A stretch of DNA of 64,000 nucleotides from Demequina muriae (GTDB lineage: Bacteria > Actinomycetota > Actinomycetes > Actinomycetales > Demequinaceae): positions 744,001 to 808,000 of the forward strand of contig NZ_JAUHQA010000001.1 in assembly GCF_030418295.1 (NCBI RefSeq). Reading direction: 5' to 3'. Numbering within the stretch: the first letter of the stretch is position 1; each line of letters starts with the position of its first letter. Shown here one piece after another: positions 35,916-46,293 of the stretch. The translations under genes and the position numbers were made by a program. The notes below the pieces were generated by a model. The model was not told the DNA's origin. It ran no database searches and worked only from the letters and a program-made list of their open reading frames with translations.

Positions 35916-36722
35916 ATGGCTCAGGTGTCGACGGGCGTGCTGAGTGGAGGCAGCCCGTACCTCGCGGCCGGTCACGGTCCACCCCTGGTGTCCGCCCTCG
36001 GTCTGACCCCCACGCACGAGGCACCCAGCGGCATGGAGCGCCGGATGGCGATGTCGAGCGCCAAGGTGTGGGGTGGCGACTTCCGCGTGTACGTGGTGAA
36101 CCGCAAGCAGGGCCTTGAGCCGGGCGAGACGATGTCGGACATTGCCGGACACTTGGCGACGGGAATCGAGGAAGAGTTCGGTGGCCCCGTGTTCTTGACG
36201 GGCACGAGTACCGGCGGATCCGTCGCGCTGCAGCTGGCCGTGGACCGGCCGGACCTGGTCAGCGCACTGGTCATGATCGCCTCTGCCTACCGACTCGGAT
36301 CCAGGGGCCGGCAGATTCAGCAAGAGATGGCCCGCCTCACGCGGGCCGGCGATGCAGCCGCAGGCTGGGCTCAGATGTGGACGGCGATGATGCCGGCTCC
36401 CCTGCGCAGTCCCATGCTCCCCGTTGCTCGCGTACTGATGAGGTCGAGCGCGCCAGAGGATCCGAACGACTTGCTGGTCACCCTTGATGCAGAGGATGCC
36501 TTCGACGCTGGTGAGCAGCTGGCCGAGGTCAGCGCGCCCACCTTGGTGATCGGCGGCGCCAAGGACGTGTTCTATAGTCGCGAACTGTTCGAGCAGACCG
36601 CGGCACGAGTCCAGAACGGCCGTGCGCACGTCTACCCGGGCTGGGGTCACGGGCGCACGAGCACGTCGTCAACGACTGCGCACCTCGCGCTGGGGTTTCT
36701 GCTGGCGGCTCGAGGTGCGTGA
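35916..36722 (+). CDS. alpha/beta-hydrolase fold protein
   Basis: 268 residues from the ATG at 35916 (AAGGGAG upstream). The nucleophile elbow is TGTSTGGSVALQLAV (Gly-x-Ser-x-Gly near residue 90), an acid residue lies in LVIGGAKDVF, and the His is probably in YPGWGHGRTS. It is an esterase or lipase-like hydrolase with no signal peptide. Substrate unknown. The 169 bases before it hold no clear feature. Its stop overlaps a possible start of the next gene (GTGA). Confidence 0.82.
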   Translation: MAQVSTGVLSGGSPYLAAGHGPPLVSALGLTPTHEAPSGMERRMAMSSAKVWGGDFRVYVVNRKQGLEPGETMSDIAGHLATGIEEEFGGPVFLTGTSTGGSVALQLAVDRPDLVSALVMIASAYRLGSRGRQIQQEMARLTRAGDAAAGWAQMWTAMMPAPLRSPMLPVARVLMRSSAPEDPNDLLVTLDAEDAFDAGEQLAEVSAPTLVIGGAKDVFYSRELFEQTAARVQNGRAHVYPGWGHGRTSTSSTTAHLALGFLLAARGA

Positions 36723-36757
36723 CTGACCCTGGACTTGCCCCAGGCTACGGTGGCCGG

Positions 36758-37495
36758 ATGTCCCCACACTCACCTAGCCCAGGACACAGCGGCGCTGCCG
36801 CATATGACGCCGTCGCAGAGGCCTACACGGCCGAGAATGACTCGAGCCTTCTCAACGAGTACTACAACCGCCCCGCCATCCGAGAGCTGCTCGGGGACGT
36901 CGCCGGCAGGCATGTCCTGGACCTCGGGTGCGGCTCCGGTCCCACCCTCGTCGACCTGATCGACGGCGGCGCGACGGCGGTCGGCATCGACGGCAGCCCG
37001 GCACTGATCGACATCGCCCGTGAACGCTTGGGGCCGGACGTGGACCTGAGGGTCGCCGATCTGGCGGATCCGCTCCCCTTTGACGACGGCGTGTTCGACG
37101 ACGTGGTGAGTTCGCTGGCGCTGCACTACCTCGAGGACTGGACGTATCCCTTGGCGGAGATGAAACGGGTGCTGAAGCCAGGGGGACGCGTGATCCTCTC
37201 CGTGGAGCACCCCTTCGCCATGTGGCTCTCCGCGCAGCACGAGGGCGAGAAGACCAACTACTTCGCCACGCGCAGCCGGCACGAGAGCGACATCGCCGGG
37301 GAGAGCGTCGACCTGACGTTCTGGGACCGCTCGCTCTCCACGATGCTCCAGTCATTCCTCGCCGCCGGATTCCGCATCACGCACGTCGGAGAGCCCGGAC
37401 CCGCGCCGGAGGCCATCGAGGAGTTCCCGGACTTCTTCAAGGACCGTGACGACCCGCGCTTCTTGGCGTTCCTGTTCGTCGTTCTTGAGGCGTAG
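36758..37495 (+). CDS. class I SAM-dependent methyltransferase
   Basis: 245 residues from the ATG at 36758; TACGGT ends 6 bases before it, so I prefer it over an in-frame GTG (36719) that overlaps the hydrolase stop. SAM motifs: HVLDLGCGSGPTLVDLIDGG, TAVGIDGSPALIDIARERLG and FDDVVSSLALHYLEDWTYPL. The substrate is unknown; the short acidic C-terminus (EEFPDFFKDRDDPRF) is common in actinobacterial methylases. Just after it begins the 29-bp repeat of the ychF end. Confidence 0.85.
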   Translation: MSPHSPSPGHSGAAAYDAVAEAYTAENDSSLLNEYYNRPAIRELLGDVAGRHVLDLGCGSGPTLVDLIDGGATAVGIDGSPALIDIARERLGPDVDLRVADLADPLPFDDGVFDDVVSSLALHYLEDWTYPLAEMKRVLKPGGRVILSVEHPFAMWLSAQHEGEKTNYFATRSRHESDIAGESVDLTFWDRSLSTMLQSFLAAGFRITHVGEPGPAPEAIEEFPDFFKDRDDPRFLAFLFVVLEA

Positions 37496-37500
37496 CACCG

Positions 37501-37529
37501 CTACACGTTGAAGCGGAACTCCACCACGT
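37501..37529 (+). repeat. left direct repeat of the ychF 3' end (putative attachment site)
   Basis: These 29 bases are identical to 40309-40337, the last codons and stop of ychF (begins CTACACGTTGAAGCGG). The copy here has no ychF gene attached; it is a stranded 3' end. The two copies flank four accessory genes, as in an integration event. Confidence 0.9.
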
Positions 37530-37572
37530 TCCGTAGTCGGCCAGCCTCAGGCGATCAACTCTCTCGCTCGGG

Positions 37573-37959
37573 CTAAGACCCGGGTGGAGACAGTTTCACG
37601 CCGGGATCGACCATCGCGCGGTCGAGCCGTGTCGCGATAGCGCCACGGCCTGCGCCCACCGGTTCGAATCGAGCGTCCGTCAGATCGGTGTCGCGCAGGT
37701 CAGCCCCTGTCAGATCACAACCCGCAAACGAGGCACCGCGGAGGGAGGCGCCTCGCAGGTTCGCACCCGTCAGGTCACACAGCTTGAAGTGCCAGCCATC
37801 CAGGGTGGCCTGACGGAGATCCGCGCCCGCGAAACGGGAGCGGTCAAGCCACAGCAGTCCCGGCCCTGCCAACGACTCCAGCGCGGAGCTTGACGCATCA
37901 AGACCACTGATGGTGGCTCCGTAGCCAGCACTCGCCAGCGCACGCCGGACATCGCTCAT
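37573..37959 (-). CDS. pentapeptide-repeat protein
   Basis: 128 residues. At least eight A(D/N)Lxx-type repeats are visible (RFAGADLRQATLDGWHF, LCDLTGANLRGASLRGASFA, GCDLTGADLRDTDLTDARFE), which form a right-handed beta-helix. Such proteins can mimic DNA and protect gyrase (Qnr/MfpA type) but most have no known role. It is the first gene of the repeat-bounded segment, transcribed leftward. The residue composition fits a soluble protein of about half the length of MfpA, so a gyrase role is weak. Confidence 0.85.
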   Translation of the reverse strand: MSDVRRALASAGYGATISGLDASSSALESLAGPGLLWLDRSRFAGADLRQATLDGWHFKLCDLTGANLRGASLRGASFAGCDLTGADLRDTDLTDARFEPVGAGRGAIATRLDRAMVDPGVKLSPPGS

Positions 37960-38104
37960 GTCAGTCCGTTTCGACTCATGCGCGGAGCATACTCACGAGT
38001 GCTGTCTGCGCGTCGTGAGGACATGGCGAGGGGTCCGACCGTCCCCGCGCCCCGCTGTCGCCGGCGACGACCGCGATTCGGCTTCCGCCATTGCGGCGAA
38101 CTCG

Positions 38105-38629
38105 CTACCCTCGCGAGGATGCGACGCGTTCGTACGCAGCGGTCAGGTCTGCCAGCACGCCGTCGTTCAGCGGTGCTTGTCCATCCAGGTGCACGTCGCG
38201 CAGCTCATCCATGAACCGTGACCACAGTTCGGGGCCGCCTTCAGCGAGTACCTCAGCACGGATCGCGAGCTCAGCTGAGGTAGGCAGCCACCTCGATCCC
38301 CAGGCACCAAGCTGGGCCATCACCGGAACCAGCTGGATCGCCGGTTCGGTCAGGCGATAGTCGACCATCTGTCGATGGCGAGGGTCTCCGTGACGACTGA
38401 GCAGGCCGATCGCCGACAACCGCTTGAGCCTGTCTGCCAGGACGTTGGACGCGATCCCCTCCACGGAATGACGCATCAGCTCTCGGAAGCGCCGGTGACC
38501 ACCGAAGGTGATGTCGCGCAGCACCACGAGGGTCCAGCGGTCCCCGAGCACCTCGACCGCCATGTTGATCGGGCACCCCGACCGACCCTCGTCCACCTGC
38601 AGCGCGATCTCGCCGTCTGATCTTGACAT
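38105..38629 (-). CDS. HxlR-family transcriptional regulator
   Basis: 174 residues. The conserved Cys in GCPINMAVEVLGDRWTLVVL and the winged helix FRELMRHSVEGIASNVLADR are those of HxlR/MarR-like one-component regulators, which often sense electrophiles or oxidants through that Cys. A C-terminal extension of ~55 residues is longer than the basic family. Divergent from the DHFR-like gene, which with the downstream hydrolase is its likely target. Confidence 0.9.
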   Translation of the reverse strand: MSRSDGEIALQVDEGRSGCPINMAVEVLGDRWTLVVLRDITFGGHRRFRELMRHSVEGIASNVLADRLKRLSAIGLLSRHGDPRHRQMVDYRLTEPAIQLVPVMAQLGAWGSRWLPTSAELAIRAEVLAEGGPELWSRFMDELRDVHLDGQAPLNDGVLADLTAAYERVASSRG

Positions 38630-38746
38630 GCAAGCAGTCTAAGGTAACGTGCATACTGATCCTGAAAAGCAACTGGTCCGGAACGAAGAGGATCGCATCG
38701 CTGCGCCGAGCAGGGGTTTCATGCCGGCCGAGATCGAAGGAGAGCT

Positions 38747-39331
38747 ATGGGCACGCTGGTGTACTCGATGAACGTGTCTCTCGACGGCTATGTCGCAGAC
38801 AGTCAGGGCGAGTTCGCCTCCTGGGCGCGGCCCGATGAGCAGGTCCTCGCCGCCATCAACGAGGAGACCTCGGCGGTCGACACGTACCTGCTGGGGAGGC
38901 GAATGTACGAGATGATGGCGGTGTGGGAGACCGACCCCGCGATCATTGGACAGTCCCCCGAGTCCACGCAGTTCGCCCAGATCTGGCAAAGCGCGAACAA
39001 GGTCGTGTACTCCCGGACTCTCGAGACGGTGCACACGTCTCGCACGCAACTGCGCTCGCGCTTCAACCCCGCGGAGGTCGCGCAAATCAAGGCCGATGTG
39101 TCGGGCAACGTGACCGTTGACGGCCCCACTCTTGCTGCCGAGGCGATCCGGCACGGACTTGTGGACCGCATCGACGTCCTCCTGTGCCCCGTGGTCGTGG
39201 GCGGCGGACTGCGCTTCCTGCCCGATCACCGGCTCGAACTGGCGCTGAGGCATGAGCAGCGGTTCGACAACGGCATGATCCAGCTCCGGTACGACGTCAC
39301 GACGGCCCCGTCGGCAAAGGTTCAGCCGTAG
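38747..39331 (+). CDS. dihydrofolate-reductase-fold (RibD C-terminal type) protein
   Basis: 194 residues, ATG with GGAGAG upstream. The opening VYSMNVSLDGYVADSQGEF, then TYLLGRRMYEMM and the end LVDRIDVLLCPVVVGGG match the RibD C-terminal / YyaP-YwjB branch of the DHFR fold, which reduces nitro, ketone or pteridine-like substrates with NADPH. Real folate DHFR is unlikely. Divergent from an HxlR regulator, a common pairing. Lies within the 29-bp repeat bracket. Confidence 0.88.
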   Translation: MGTLVYSMNVSLDGYVADSQGEFASWARPDEQVLAAINEETSAVDTYLLGRRMYEMMAVWETDPAIIGQSPESTQFAQIWQSANKVVYSRTLETVHTSRTQLRSRFNPAEVAQIKADVSGNVTVDGPTLAAEAIRHGLVDRIDVLLCPVVVGGGLRFLPDHRLELALRHEQRFDNGMIQLRYDVTTAPSAKVQP

Positions 39332-39437
39332 TGCGCGGGACACCGGGGCGGAGCGCACGGCACGGGCCCGCACGCTCATTCGGAGGCAGTTCGGGGTTTT
39401 CGGCCAGCACCTCACGACACCCAGTTTGGAGTTGATC

Positions 39438-40199
39438 ATGATCGCATCTCGCGCGAAGGTCGTCCTGGTTCCCGGGGCATGGATGGGAGGCTGGGTGTGG
39501 GAGCCGGCGGCGGAGGCGCTGCGCAGCCGAGGTCTCGACGCCGAGACGATCACCCTCAAAGGTCTCGGACCAGGCGAGTCCGACGCGGACATCGCTGCCG
39601 TTCGACTCGACGATCACGTCCAGCAGCTCGTCGATCACGTCCATCGAGGCAGCTCGCGCCCTGCGGTCTTGGTCTCGCACTCCTACTCCGGCATGGTCAC
39701 GGCGTCGGCCGCGGACCGCCTTGGCGAGCAGGTCAGCGGCCTGATCCACCTGGGCGCATTCGTGCCGAGGCCAGGGCGTTCGCTGCTCGACGATTGGGGC
39801 GGTTCGGACGACGAGCGCGCGCAGGAGCGCGCCGACATCGAGGCAGCGGGCAACCTCTGGCATGCACCGACTCGGGAGATGCTCGACTACGAGACTGATC
39901 TCTCTCCGCGTGACCGCGATCGCCTTGCGTCCAAGTTCACGGCTCATCCCGGACGCACAGTACTTGACCCCGCTCAGTTGTCCGAACCAGCGGAACGCCA
40001 GCCCTCGACCTACGTCGCCCTCACGCCCCATGGTGGTTTCGACGAGGCATGGATGGGCGCTCCCAAGATAGCCAAGGCGGCCGCAGGTTGGCGGCGCGAG
40101 CACATCCTCAGTGGCCACTGGCCCATGGTTTCGGCCCTCGATGCCACCGTCGATGTGCTTGAGTCGGAGATCCGCCATTACTCCGCTGAATCGCGCTGA
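39438..40199 (+). CDS. alpha/beta-hydrolase (esterase-like)
   Basis: 253 residues from the ATG at 39438 with GGAG 7 bases upstream; the TTG further out is not needed. Oxyanion motif VLVPGAWMGGWVWEPAAEAL, nucleophile Ser in LVSHSYSGMV, and the His in LSGHWPMVSAL. The family includes esterases and lactonases of the salicylate-esterase/RutD-like shape; substrate unknown. Last gene of the bracketed segment; ychF ends 110 bases on. Confidence 0.83.
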   Translation: MIASRAKVVLVPGAWMGGWVWEPAAEALRSRGLDAETITLKGLGPGESDADIAAVRLDDHVQQLVDHVHRGSSRPAVLVSHSYSGMVTASAADRLGEQVSGLIHLGAFVPRPGRSLLDDWGGSDDERAQERADIEAAGNLWHAPTREMLDYETDLSPRDRDRLASKFTAHPGRTVLDPAQLSEPAERQPSTYVALTPHGGFDEAWMGAPKIAKAAAGWRREHILSGHWPMVSALDATVDVLESEIRHYSAESR

Positions 40200-40308
40200 G
40201 CTGGCTATCGTGCTCGCCAGTGCGTTCGCGGTGAGTCCGGCTGGCGATCGCTAGGGCCCGGATGGCCACTGGGTTTCGGCGGTCAGGACCGCGGCTACCA
40301 CCACGGAC

Positions 40309-41394
<1,086 letters not shown>

Positions 41395-41427
41395 GGTCGA
41401 CAAGTCTAGTTGCCACCGCCCTCCCGG

Positions 41428-41518
41428 CACTACGAACCACTTTTCGCTCCGACACCCCGAGAGCTCGGGCTCCTGACGGGCGTCGGACGGCGTGTCGGTC
41501 CAGAAGTGGTTCGCAGTG
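41428..41518. repeat. nested imperfect inverted repeat upstream of ychF
   Basis: Arms 41428-41455 and 41492-41518 match as GTGTCGG, AAGTGGTTCG and AGTG blocks with small mismatches, and CCCGAG-AG-CTCGGG (41456-41469) sits inside as a second hairpin. It is in the divergent region between ychF and the next small gene and can form a cruciform. It has the same nested layout as 14562-14626. Confidence 0.75.
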
Positions 41519-41593
41519 AAAGCGGGAACGGCGGCCGATGCGGGGGCTGGGTTCTCTCTCGCCCGCCAGAAAGGCCGGGCGTAGGCTCACGGC

Positions 41594-41836
41594 ATGACCG
41601 AACTCGGATCGATCTTCAACCCCGGCGAGGCCGAGATGGCCCGTCACTTGGCATCCGAGAAGATCCTGCCCGCTCCGTCGCCCGTGCCCGGTCCGCCGCT
41701 CACCGACGCGAACGGCGACGAGGTGCACATCCCGGATCTGCACGACCTGCCCGGTGCCGACGCACCCGATGCCGCACTGCTGCCACCGCCCGTGCGCGCC
41801 GCGCATCGGCCGGACGGAAGCCCGAACACGGACTGA
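41594..41836 (+). CDS. small hypothetical protein
   Basis: 80 residues. No known domain; it is Pro/Ala/Asp rich with a short acidic middle (TDANGDEVHIPDLHDLPGAD). Its reality is supported by TAGGCT, cacggc, ATG, the leaderless start seen in several other genes here. It precedes a gap and the convergent ABC transporter operon. It could be an actinobacterial-specific small protein; I do not recognise it. Confidence 0.6.
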   Translation: MTELGSIFNPGEAEMARHLASEKILPAPSPVPGPPLTDANGDEVHIPDLHDLPGADAPDAALLPPPVRAAHRPDGSPNTD

Positions 41837-41905
41837 CGTCCCCGCATCGGCCGGAGCCGAAGGCGGCCTCGGGTCACGTGTCGCGCGGCCCCAGCCGTGG
41901 GAGGG

Positions 41906-43702
41906 CTAGCGGCGGCCCCGCCGCTGTCTTGCCTCTGCGGTAGCGGCCGGCGGTACGAGGTCAGAGCGCTCGGGTGCCTCTTCGATGTGCAGGCCGTGGT
42001 CCTGCTCGCCGACCTCCTTCATGAACTCGTAGCGGGCGTTGCGGCGCGCCAGTTGGTCGTCAGGGTTCGGCACCGGCGCCGCGATCAGCAGCCTCTTGGT
42101 GTACTCCTCGGTGGGGTTGGTCAACACCTGTGTCCGGTCGCCCTGCTCCACGACTTCGCCGTCCTTCAGCACCACCACGCGGTCAGCGAGCGTGTCCACC
42201 ACCGCGAGGTCGTGGCTGACGAACAGGCATCCGAAGTCGTACCGCTCCTGGAGCGCCGTGAACATCTTCAGCACGGAGGCCTGCACTGACACGTCGAGAG
42301 CAGAAGTGGGCTCGTCCGCGACGAGGAACTCCGGGTCGAGGGACAGCGCGCGGGCGATCGACACACGCTGACGCTGCCCACCCGAGAGCTCGTGCGGGTA
42401 GCGGTTGGCGACGCTGCGCGGCAATTCGACGGCCTCGAGGAGCTCCGCCACCTTGGCGCGGCGCGCGGCCTTGTCCCCGATCTTGTGCACCTCCATGGGC
42501 TCCGCGATGCAGTCGCCGACGGGAAGGCGGGGGTTGAGCGAGCTGGCCGGGTCCTGGAACACGACCCCGATGCGTCGGCGCAGGGCCTTCAGCTCGGCGC
42601 GCTTCATCGTGGTGATGTCCTGCCCCAGAATCGACACGGTGCCGGACGCGGCCGGGATCAGGCCGAGCACGCATCGGGCGATCGTCGACTTGCCCGATCC
42701 GGACTCGCCCACGAGCCCGACGATCTCACCCTGGTTGACGTCGAACGAGACGCCGTCAACGGCGCGGAAGGGCTCCTTGCCCGTGCGGTGGTACTCGACG
42801 ACGAGGTCACGCACCTCCAGCGAGCGAGGCGAGTCCCCCTGCACGACTGGCGGGGTCTCACCACGACGCCCCAGGTGGGGCACCGCATCCAGCAGGCGCT
42901 TGGTGTACTCGTGCTTGGGCGTCGTGAGCACATCGTGCGCAGTTCCGGTCTCGACGACATCGCCCTGGTACATCACCGCGACGCGATCCGCCATGTCGGC
43001 GACCACTCCCATGTTGTGGGTGATGAGCAGGATGCCCGTGTTGAGCTCGTCCTTGAGGGAGCGCAGCAGGTCGAGGATCTCGGCCTGGACCGTCACGTCG
43101 AGCGCCGTCGTCGGCTCATCCGCGATGATCACCTGCGGGTCGCACGAGATCGCCATCGCGATGACGATGCGCTGGCGCTGACCGCCCGAGAACTCGTGCG
43201 GGTACTGGTGGATGCGCTTCTCGGCGTCGGGGATCCCGACCATGCGCAGCAGTTCGATCGCACGCGCCTCTGCCGCCTTGCCGAACGCGAGACCGTGGAG
43301 CTCGAGCGCCTCGGTCATCTGCGTGCGGACGGTCAGCACGGGGTTGAGAGCGGTCATGGGCTCCTGGAAGACCATGGCCACGTTGTTGCCGCGAAGCTGG
43401 CGCAGACCCTTGTCACTGAGAGACCCGATGACCTTGCCGGCCACGGAGATGTCGCCGCCCACGCGTGCGTTGCGGGGAAGCAGCCCGAGCGCCGACATCG
43501 AGGTCACCGACTTGCCGGATCCGGACTCGCCGACCAAGGCGAGCACCTCGCCGGGGTGCACCTCGATCGAGATCCCCTTCACGGCGTGAACATGGCCGAA
43601 CTCGGTGCCGAACCTCACGTCGAGGTTGTCGAAGGACAGCACGGGCCCGGTCGGTTCCGGCGTGCTCTCGAAGGTGTTGACGTCTGCCGTGGTGCTCATC
43701 AT
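41906..43702 (-). CDS. fused dipeptide/oligopeptide ABC transporter ATP-binding protein (DppD-DppF type)
   Basis: 598 residues; the ATG overlaps the dppC-like stop as TGATG. Two complete ABC domains occur in one chain. Domain 1 has GESGSGKSVTSMSALGLL, then EFSGGQRQR and DEPTTALDV; domain 2 has GESGSGKSTIARCVLGLI, ELSGGQRQR and DEPTSALDV. Each is followed by the OppD/F-type C-terminal extension. Fusing D and F is common in actinobacteria. It powers uptake of peptides with the permeases encoded upstream. Confidence 0.94.
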   Translation of the reverse strand: MMSTTADVNTFESTPEPTGPVLSFDNLDVRFGTEFGHVHAVKGISIEVHPGEVLALVGESGSGKSVTSMSALGLLPRNARVGGDISVAGKVIGSLSDKGLRQLRGNNVAMVFQEPMTALNPVLTVRTQMTEALELHGLAFGKAAEARAIELLRMVGIPDAEKRIHQYPHEFSGGQRQRIVIAMAISCDPQVIIADEPTTALDVTVQAEILDLLRSLKDELNTGILLITHNMGVVADMADRVAVMYQGDVVETGTAHDVLTTPKHEYTKRLLDAVPHLGRRGETPPVVQGDSPRSLEVRDLVVEYHRTGKEPFRAVDGVSFDVNQGEIVGLVGESGSGKSTIARCVLGLIPAASGTVSILGQDITTMKRAELKALRRRIGVVFQDPASSLNPRLPVGDCIAEPMEVHKIGDKAARRAKVAELLEAVELPRSVANRYPHELSGGQRQRVSIARALSLDPEFLVADEPTSALDVSVQASVLKMFTALQERYDFGCLFVSHDLAVVDTLADRVVVLKDGEVVEQGDRTQVLTNPTEEYTKRLLIAAPVPNPDDQLARRNARYEFMKEVGEQDHGLHIEEAPERSDLVPPAATAEARQRRGRR

Positions 43703-44682
43703 CAACCGTCCTTGCTCTGTCGCGGATCGAACGCATCACGCAGGCCATCACCGATGAAGTTCACGCTGAGCGCGATCGCGAGGATGAACATGCCGGGGAA
43801 CCAGAACAGCCACGGGCGCGACGTGAACGCGGTCTGGTAGCGGTCGATCAGCGAGCCGAGCGAGATGTCCGGCGGCTGCACTCCGAAGCCCAGGAAGCTG
43901 AGGGCCGTCTCGAGAAGGATCGCCGCCGCGATGGCGAACGTGGTGGCGACGATGATCACGCCGACCGTGTTGGGGAGGATGTGGCGCATGATGATGCGCG
44001 CGGAGCCGGTCCCGATCGCGCGCGCCGCGGTCACGAACTCGCGTTCTCGCAGGGACAGGACCTCACCTCGCACCAGGCGGGCAAGAGAGGTCCACGTCAC
44101 CGCCCCGAGCGTGAGCGACAGCACGATGATGCCCTGGTCACCGGCGATGCGACCGAGCACCGCAGCGAGGACGAGGAGCGGGATGATGATGAACAGGTCG
44201 GTCGCACGCATCAGCAGCGACTCGGCCCAGCCGCGGTAGTAGCCGGCGATGGCACCGATGATGGTGCCGATGATCGTCGAGAAGAAGCCCACCGTGAACG
44301 CGATGGTCAGTGAGATCTGCGTGCCGCGCATCGTCAATGCGAAGAAGTCGCGTCCCGTCTGGTCCTGGCCGAACGGGTGCTCACCGAGGGTGAACCACCC
44401 GATGGTGGGCCTGCCGCCGTCCAGGATGGGGCCGGTGTCGGTGAAGTTCTTTCCCCACCAGCCGGGGATCGGTCCGATCCCGATGGACGTGAACGCGAGC
44501 AGGGTGATCGCGATCAGCACGGCGAGCGCCACCATGGCGCCCTTATGACGGAAGAATCGCCTTCGCACGAGCTGGCCCTGGCTGTAGGACTTCTGCTCGG
44601 TGGCAGCTTCGACGGTGACGGTGTCATCCGGCATCGGTCCCGGTGCTTGCGGCATCGAGAACTCTCGGCGGTCGTCGCTCAT
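43702..44682 (-). CDS. peptide ABC transporter permease, DppC type
   Basis: 326 residues, AGGAGG perfectly placed. A cytoplasmic tail (MSDDRREFSMPQAPGPMPDD) leads to six membrane helices; the EAA-type loop reads REFVTAARAIGTGSARIIMRHILPN. It forms the channel with the DppB-like subunit. Its ends join both neighbours tightly (4 bases upstream, overlap downstream). Confidence 0.92.
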   Translation of the reverse strand: MSDDRREFSMPQAPGPMPDDTVTVEAATEQKSYSQGQLVRRRFFRHKGAMVALAVLIAITLLAFTSIGIGPIPGWWGKNFTDTGPILDGGRPTIGWFTLGEHPFGQDQTGRDFFALTMRGTQISLTIAFTVGFFSTIIGTIIGAIAGYYRGWAESLLMRATDLFIIIPLLVLAAVLGRIAGDQGIIVLSLTLGAVTWTSLARLVRGEVLSLREREFVTAARAIGTGSARIIMRHILPNTVGVIIVATTFAIAAAILLETALSFLGFGVQPPDISLGSLIDRYQTAFTSRPWLFWFPGMFILAIALSVNFIGDGLRDAFDPRQSKDG

Positions 44683-44686
44683 GGCG

Positions 44687-46204
44687 CTACCTCCTGATCC
44701 TGGGGTCGAGGAACGCGTAGCTGATGTCCGCGATCAGGTTCATGACGATGGCCGCGATCGCGGTCACGAGGAAGAACGCCATGACGGGAGCGGGGTCGGT
44801 GTGCGTGAGGCCGCTGCGGAACAGCTCTCCCATGCCCTTCCACCCGAACACGGCCTCGGTGATGACCGCGCCGGAGATCAGGGCCGCGAAGTCGAACGCG
44901 ACGATGGTGGTGATGGGGATGAGGGCGTTGCGGAAGGCGTGCTTGACGATGACGGTGCGCTCGGACAGGCCCTTGGACCGGGCGGTGCGAACGTAGTCCT
45001 GGTTGAGAGTCTCGAGCATCGAGCTGCGGGTGTACCGCGAGTACGTGGCGACCGAGATCAGCGTCAGCAGCATCGTGGGCAGCAGCAGCTGGGTGCCGAG
45101 GTCGAGAGCCGACTCCCAGAAGTCACCGCCGAAGTTGGGCGTCTGCGAGCCGATCGTGGAGATGGGTCGCGGCTTGAGGTCGAGGAACCCGGCCCAGGCA
45201 TAGACGAAGCGGTCAGCGGCAGTCATGATGGCCATGAACCCGGCCGTGATGGCGGACAGCGCCATGGACACTCCGCGGGAGTAGCCGCCCCACAGGCGCC
45301 CGATCACGAGTCCCACGACGATCGCGGAGATGAACAGGCCGATCAGCATGAGCCAGTTCGGCTCGTCGAGCAGAGGAGCCACTGCGAAGAACACGACGGC
45401 GCCGACCGCCACGGTGGTGAGGGTCGAGTAGAGCACTCGTCGGTTGCCGATGCCAGCGATCAGCGCCGTGATGCCCACCGCGAACGCGACGGACACGATG
45501 AGCACCAGGCCGATGCCCAGCGCAGGGTTGCGCCACCAGCCGATGTACGTGAAGGCCAGCAGGGCGATCACGACGAAGGCGCCCGTCGTGCCGGCGGTGA
45601 GCAGCCGGCGTTTCGCGCGGCCTCCCAGCACTCCCTGCATGATGAACGCGAGAACGACGCCGATGACGAACGCTTGTATGACGGATATCTGTGGATCCGC
45701 TATCCAGTCGTTGTAGCGGATCGCGCCGTACTCCTTGAGCAGCACAGCCGCCCAGAAGACGGGCAGGGAGAAGAACAGGAACGCGAGGAACGTCACCGCG
45801 TAGTCGAAGCCTGAGTACTGACGGAGGGCGGTGAGGATACCCACGATCACGCCGATGATGATGGCGGCGAAGGTGGAGATGGTCACCAGGCGCAGCGTCG
45901 CGCCGGCGGCCTGCTCCAGCAGGGCGATCACGTCTGTGCCCGCACGGTCGGTGCCGAGGTCGCATTGGCCGATGATGCAGCCGGCGGCGCCGGAGAGCCA
46001 CTGGCCATAGCGCTGGTACCACGGGAGGTCGAGGCCCATGTTGTCGATACGGGATTCGATCAACTGGTCGCGATTCGACGCAGTCGACTCCCTCAGATCT
46101 TGCAGCGGATCGCCGGCGTTGATCGTGAGCACGAACATCAGCAGCGAACCGACGAGCAGGATCACGCTCGATACGGCCAGCCGTCTGAGGACAAACCTGG
46201 TCAT
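44687..46204 (-). CDS. peptide ABC transporter permease, DppB type with a large extra membrane insert
   Basis: 505 residues from the ATG at 46204, against ~310-340 usual for DppB. The N-terminus is normal (MTRFVLRRLAVSSVILLVGS) and the EAA loop TARSKGLSERTVIVKHAFRN is near residue 415. Between them lies about 170 residues (near 175-345) with five or so added hydrophobic stretches (FVVIALLAFTYIGWW, GLVLIVSVAFAVGITALIAG, MLIGLFISAIVVGLVIG). The insert is not a frameshift: reading frame and codon use continue smoothly. The substrate is a peptide by family; the role of the insert is unknown. Confidence 0.88.
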   Translation of the reverse strand: MTRFVLRRLAVSSVILLVGSLLMFVLTINAGDPLQDLRESTASNRDQLIESRIDNMGLDLPWYQRYGQWLSGAAGCIIGQCDLGTDRAGTDVIALLEQAAGATLRLVTISTFAAIIIGVIVGILTALRQYSGFDYAVTFLAFLFFSLPVFWAAVLLKEYGAIRYNDWIADPQISVIQAFVIGVVLAFIMQGVLGGRAKRRLLTAGTTGAFVVIALLAFTYIGWWRNPALGIGLVLIVSVAFAVGITALIAGIGNRRVLYSTLTTVAVGAVVFFAVAPLLDEPNWLMLIGLFISAIVVGLVIGRLWGGYSRGVSMALSAITAGFMAIMTAADRFVYAWAGFLDLKPRPISTIGSQTPNFGGDFWESALDLGTQLLLPTMLLTLISVATYSRYTRSSMLETLNQDYVRTARSKGLSERTVIVKHAFRNALIPITTIVAFDFAALISGAVITEAVFGWKGMGELFRSGLTHTDPAPVMAFFLVTAIAAIVMNLIADISYAFLDPRIRR

Positions 46205-46293
46205 AGATGCAGAACTTTCTCGAGGTGAGTGGTCGGGCGACCCCACACTGGATGCGCCGCAATCAGCGACGGCACGCCTGTCCACTCATGCAT

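Noticed and set aside
41594..41836. Dismissing the 80-codon frame as noise
   Set aside because: The TAGGCT box six bases before its ATG matches other starts here, so I kept it at modest confidence.
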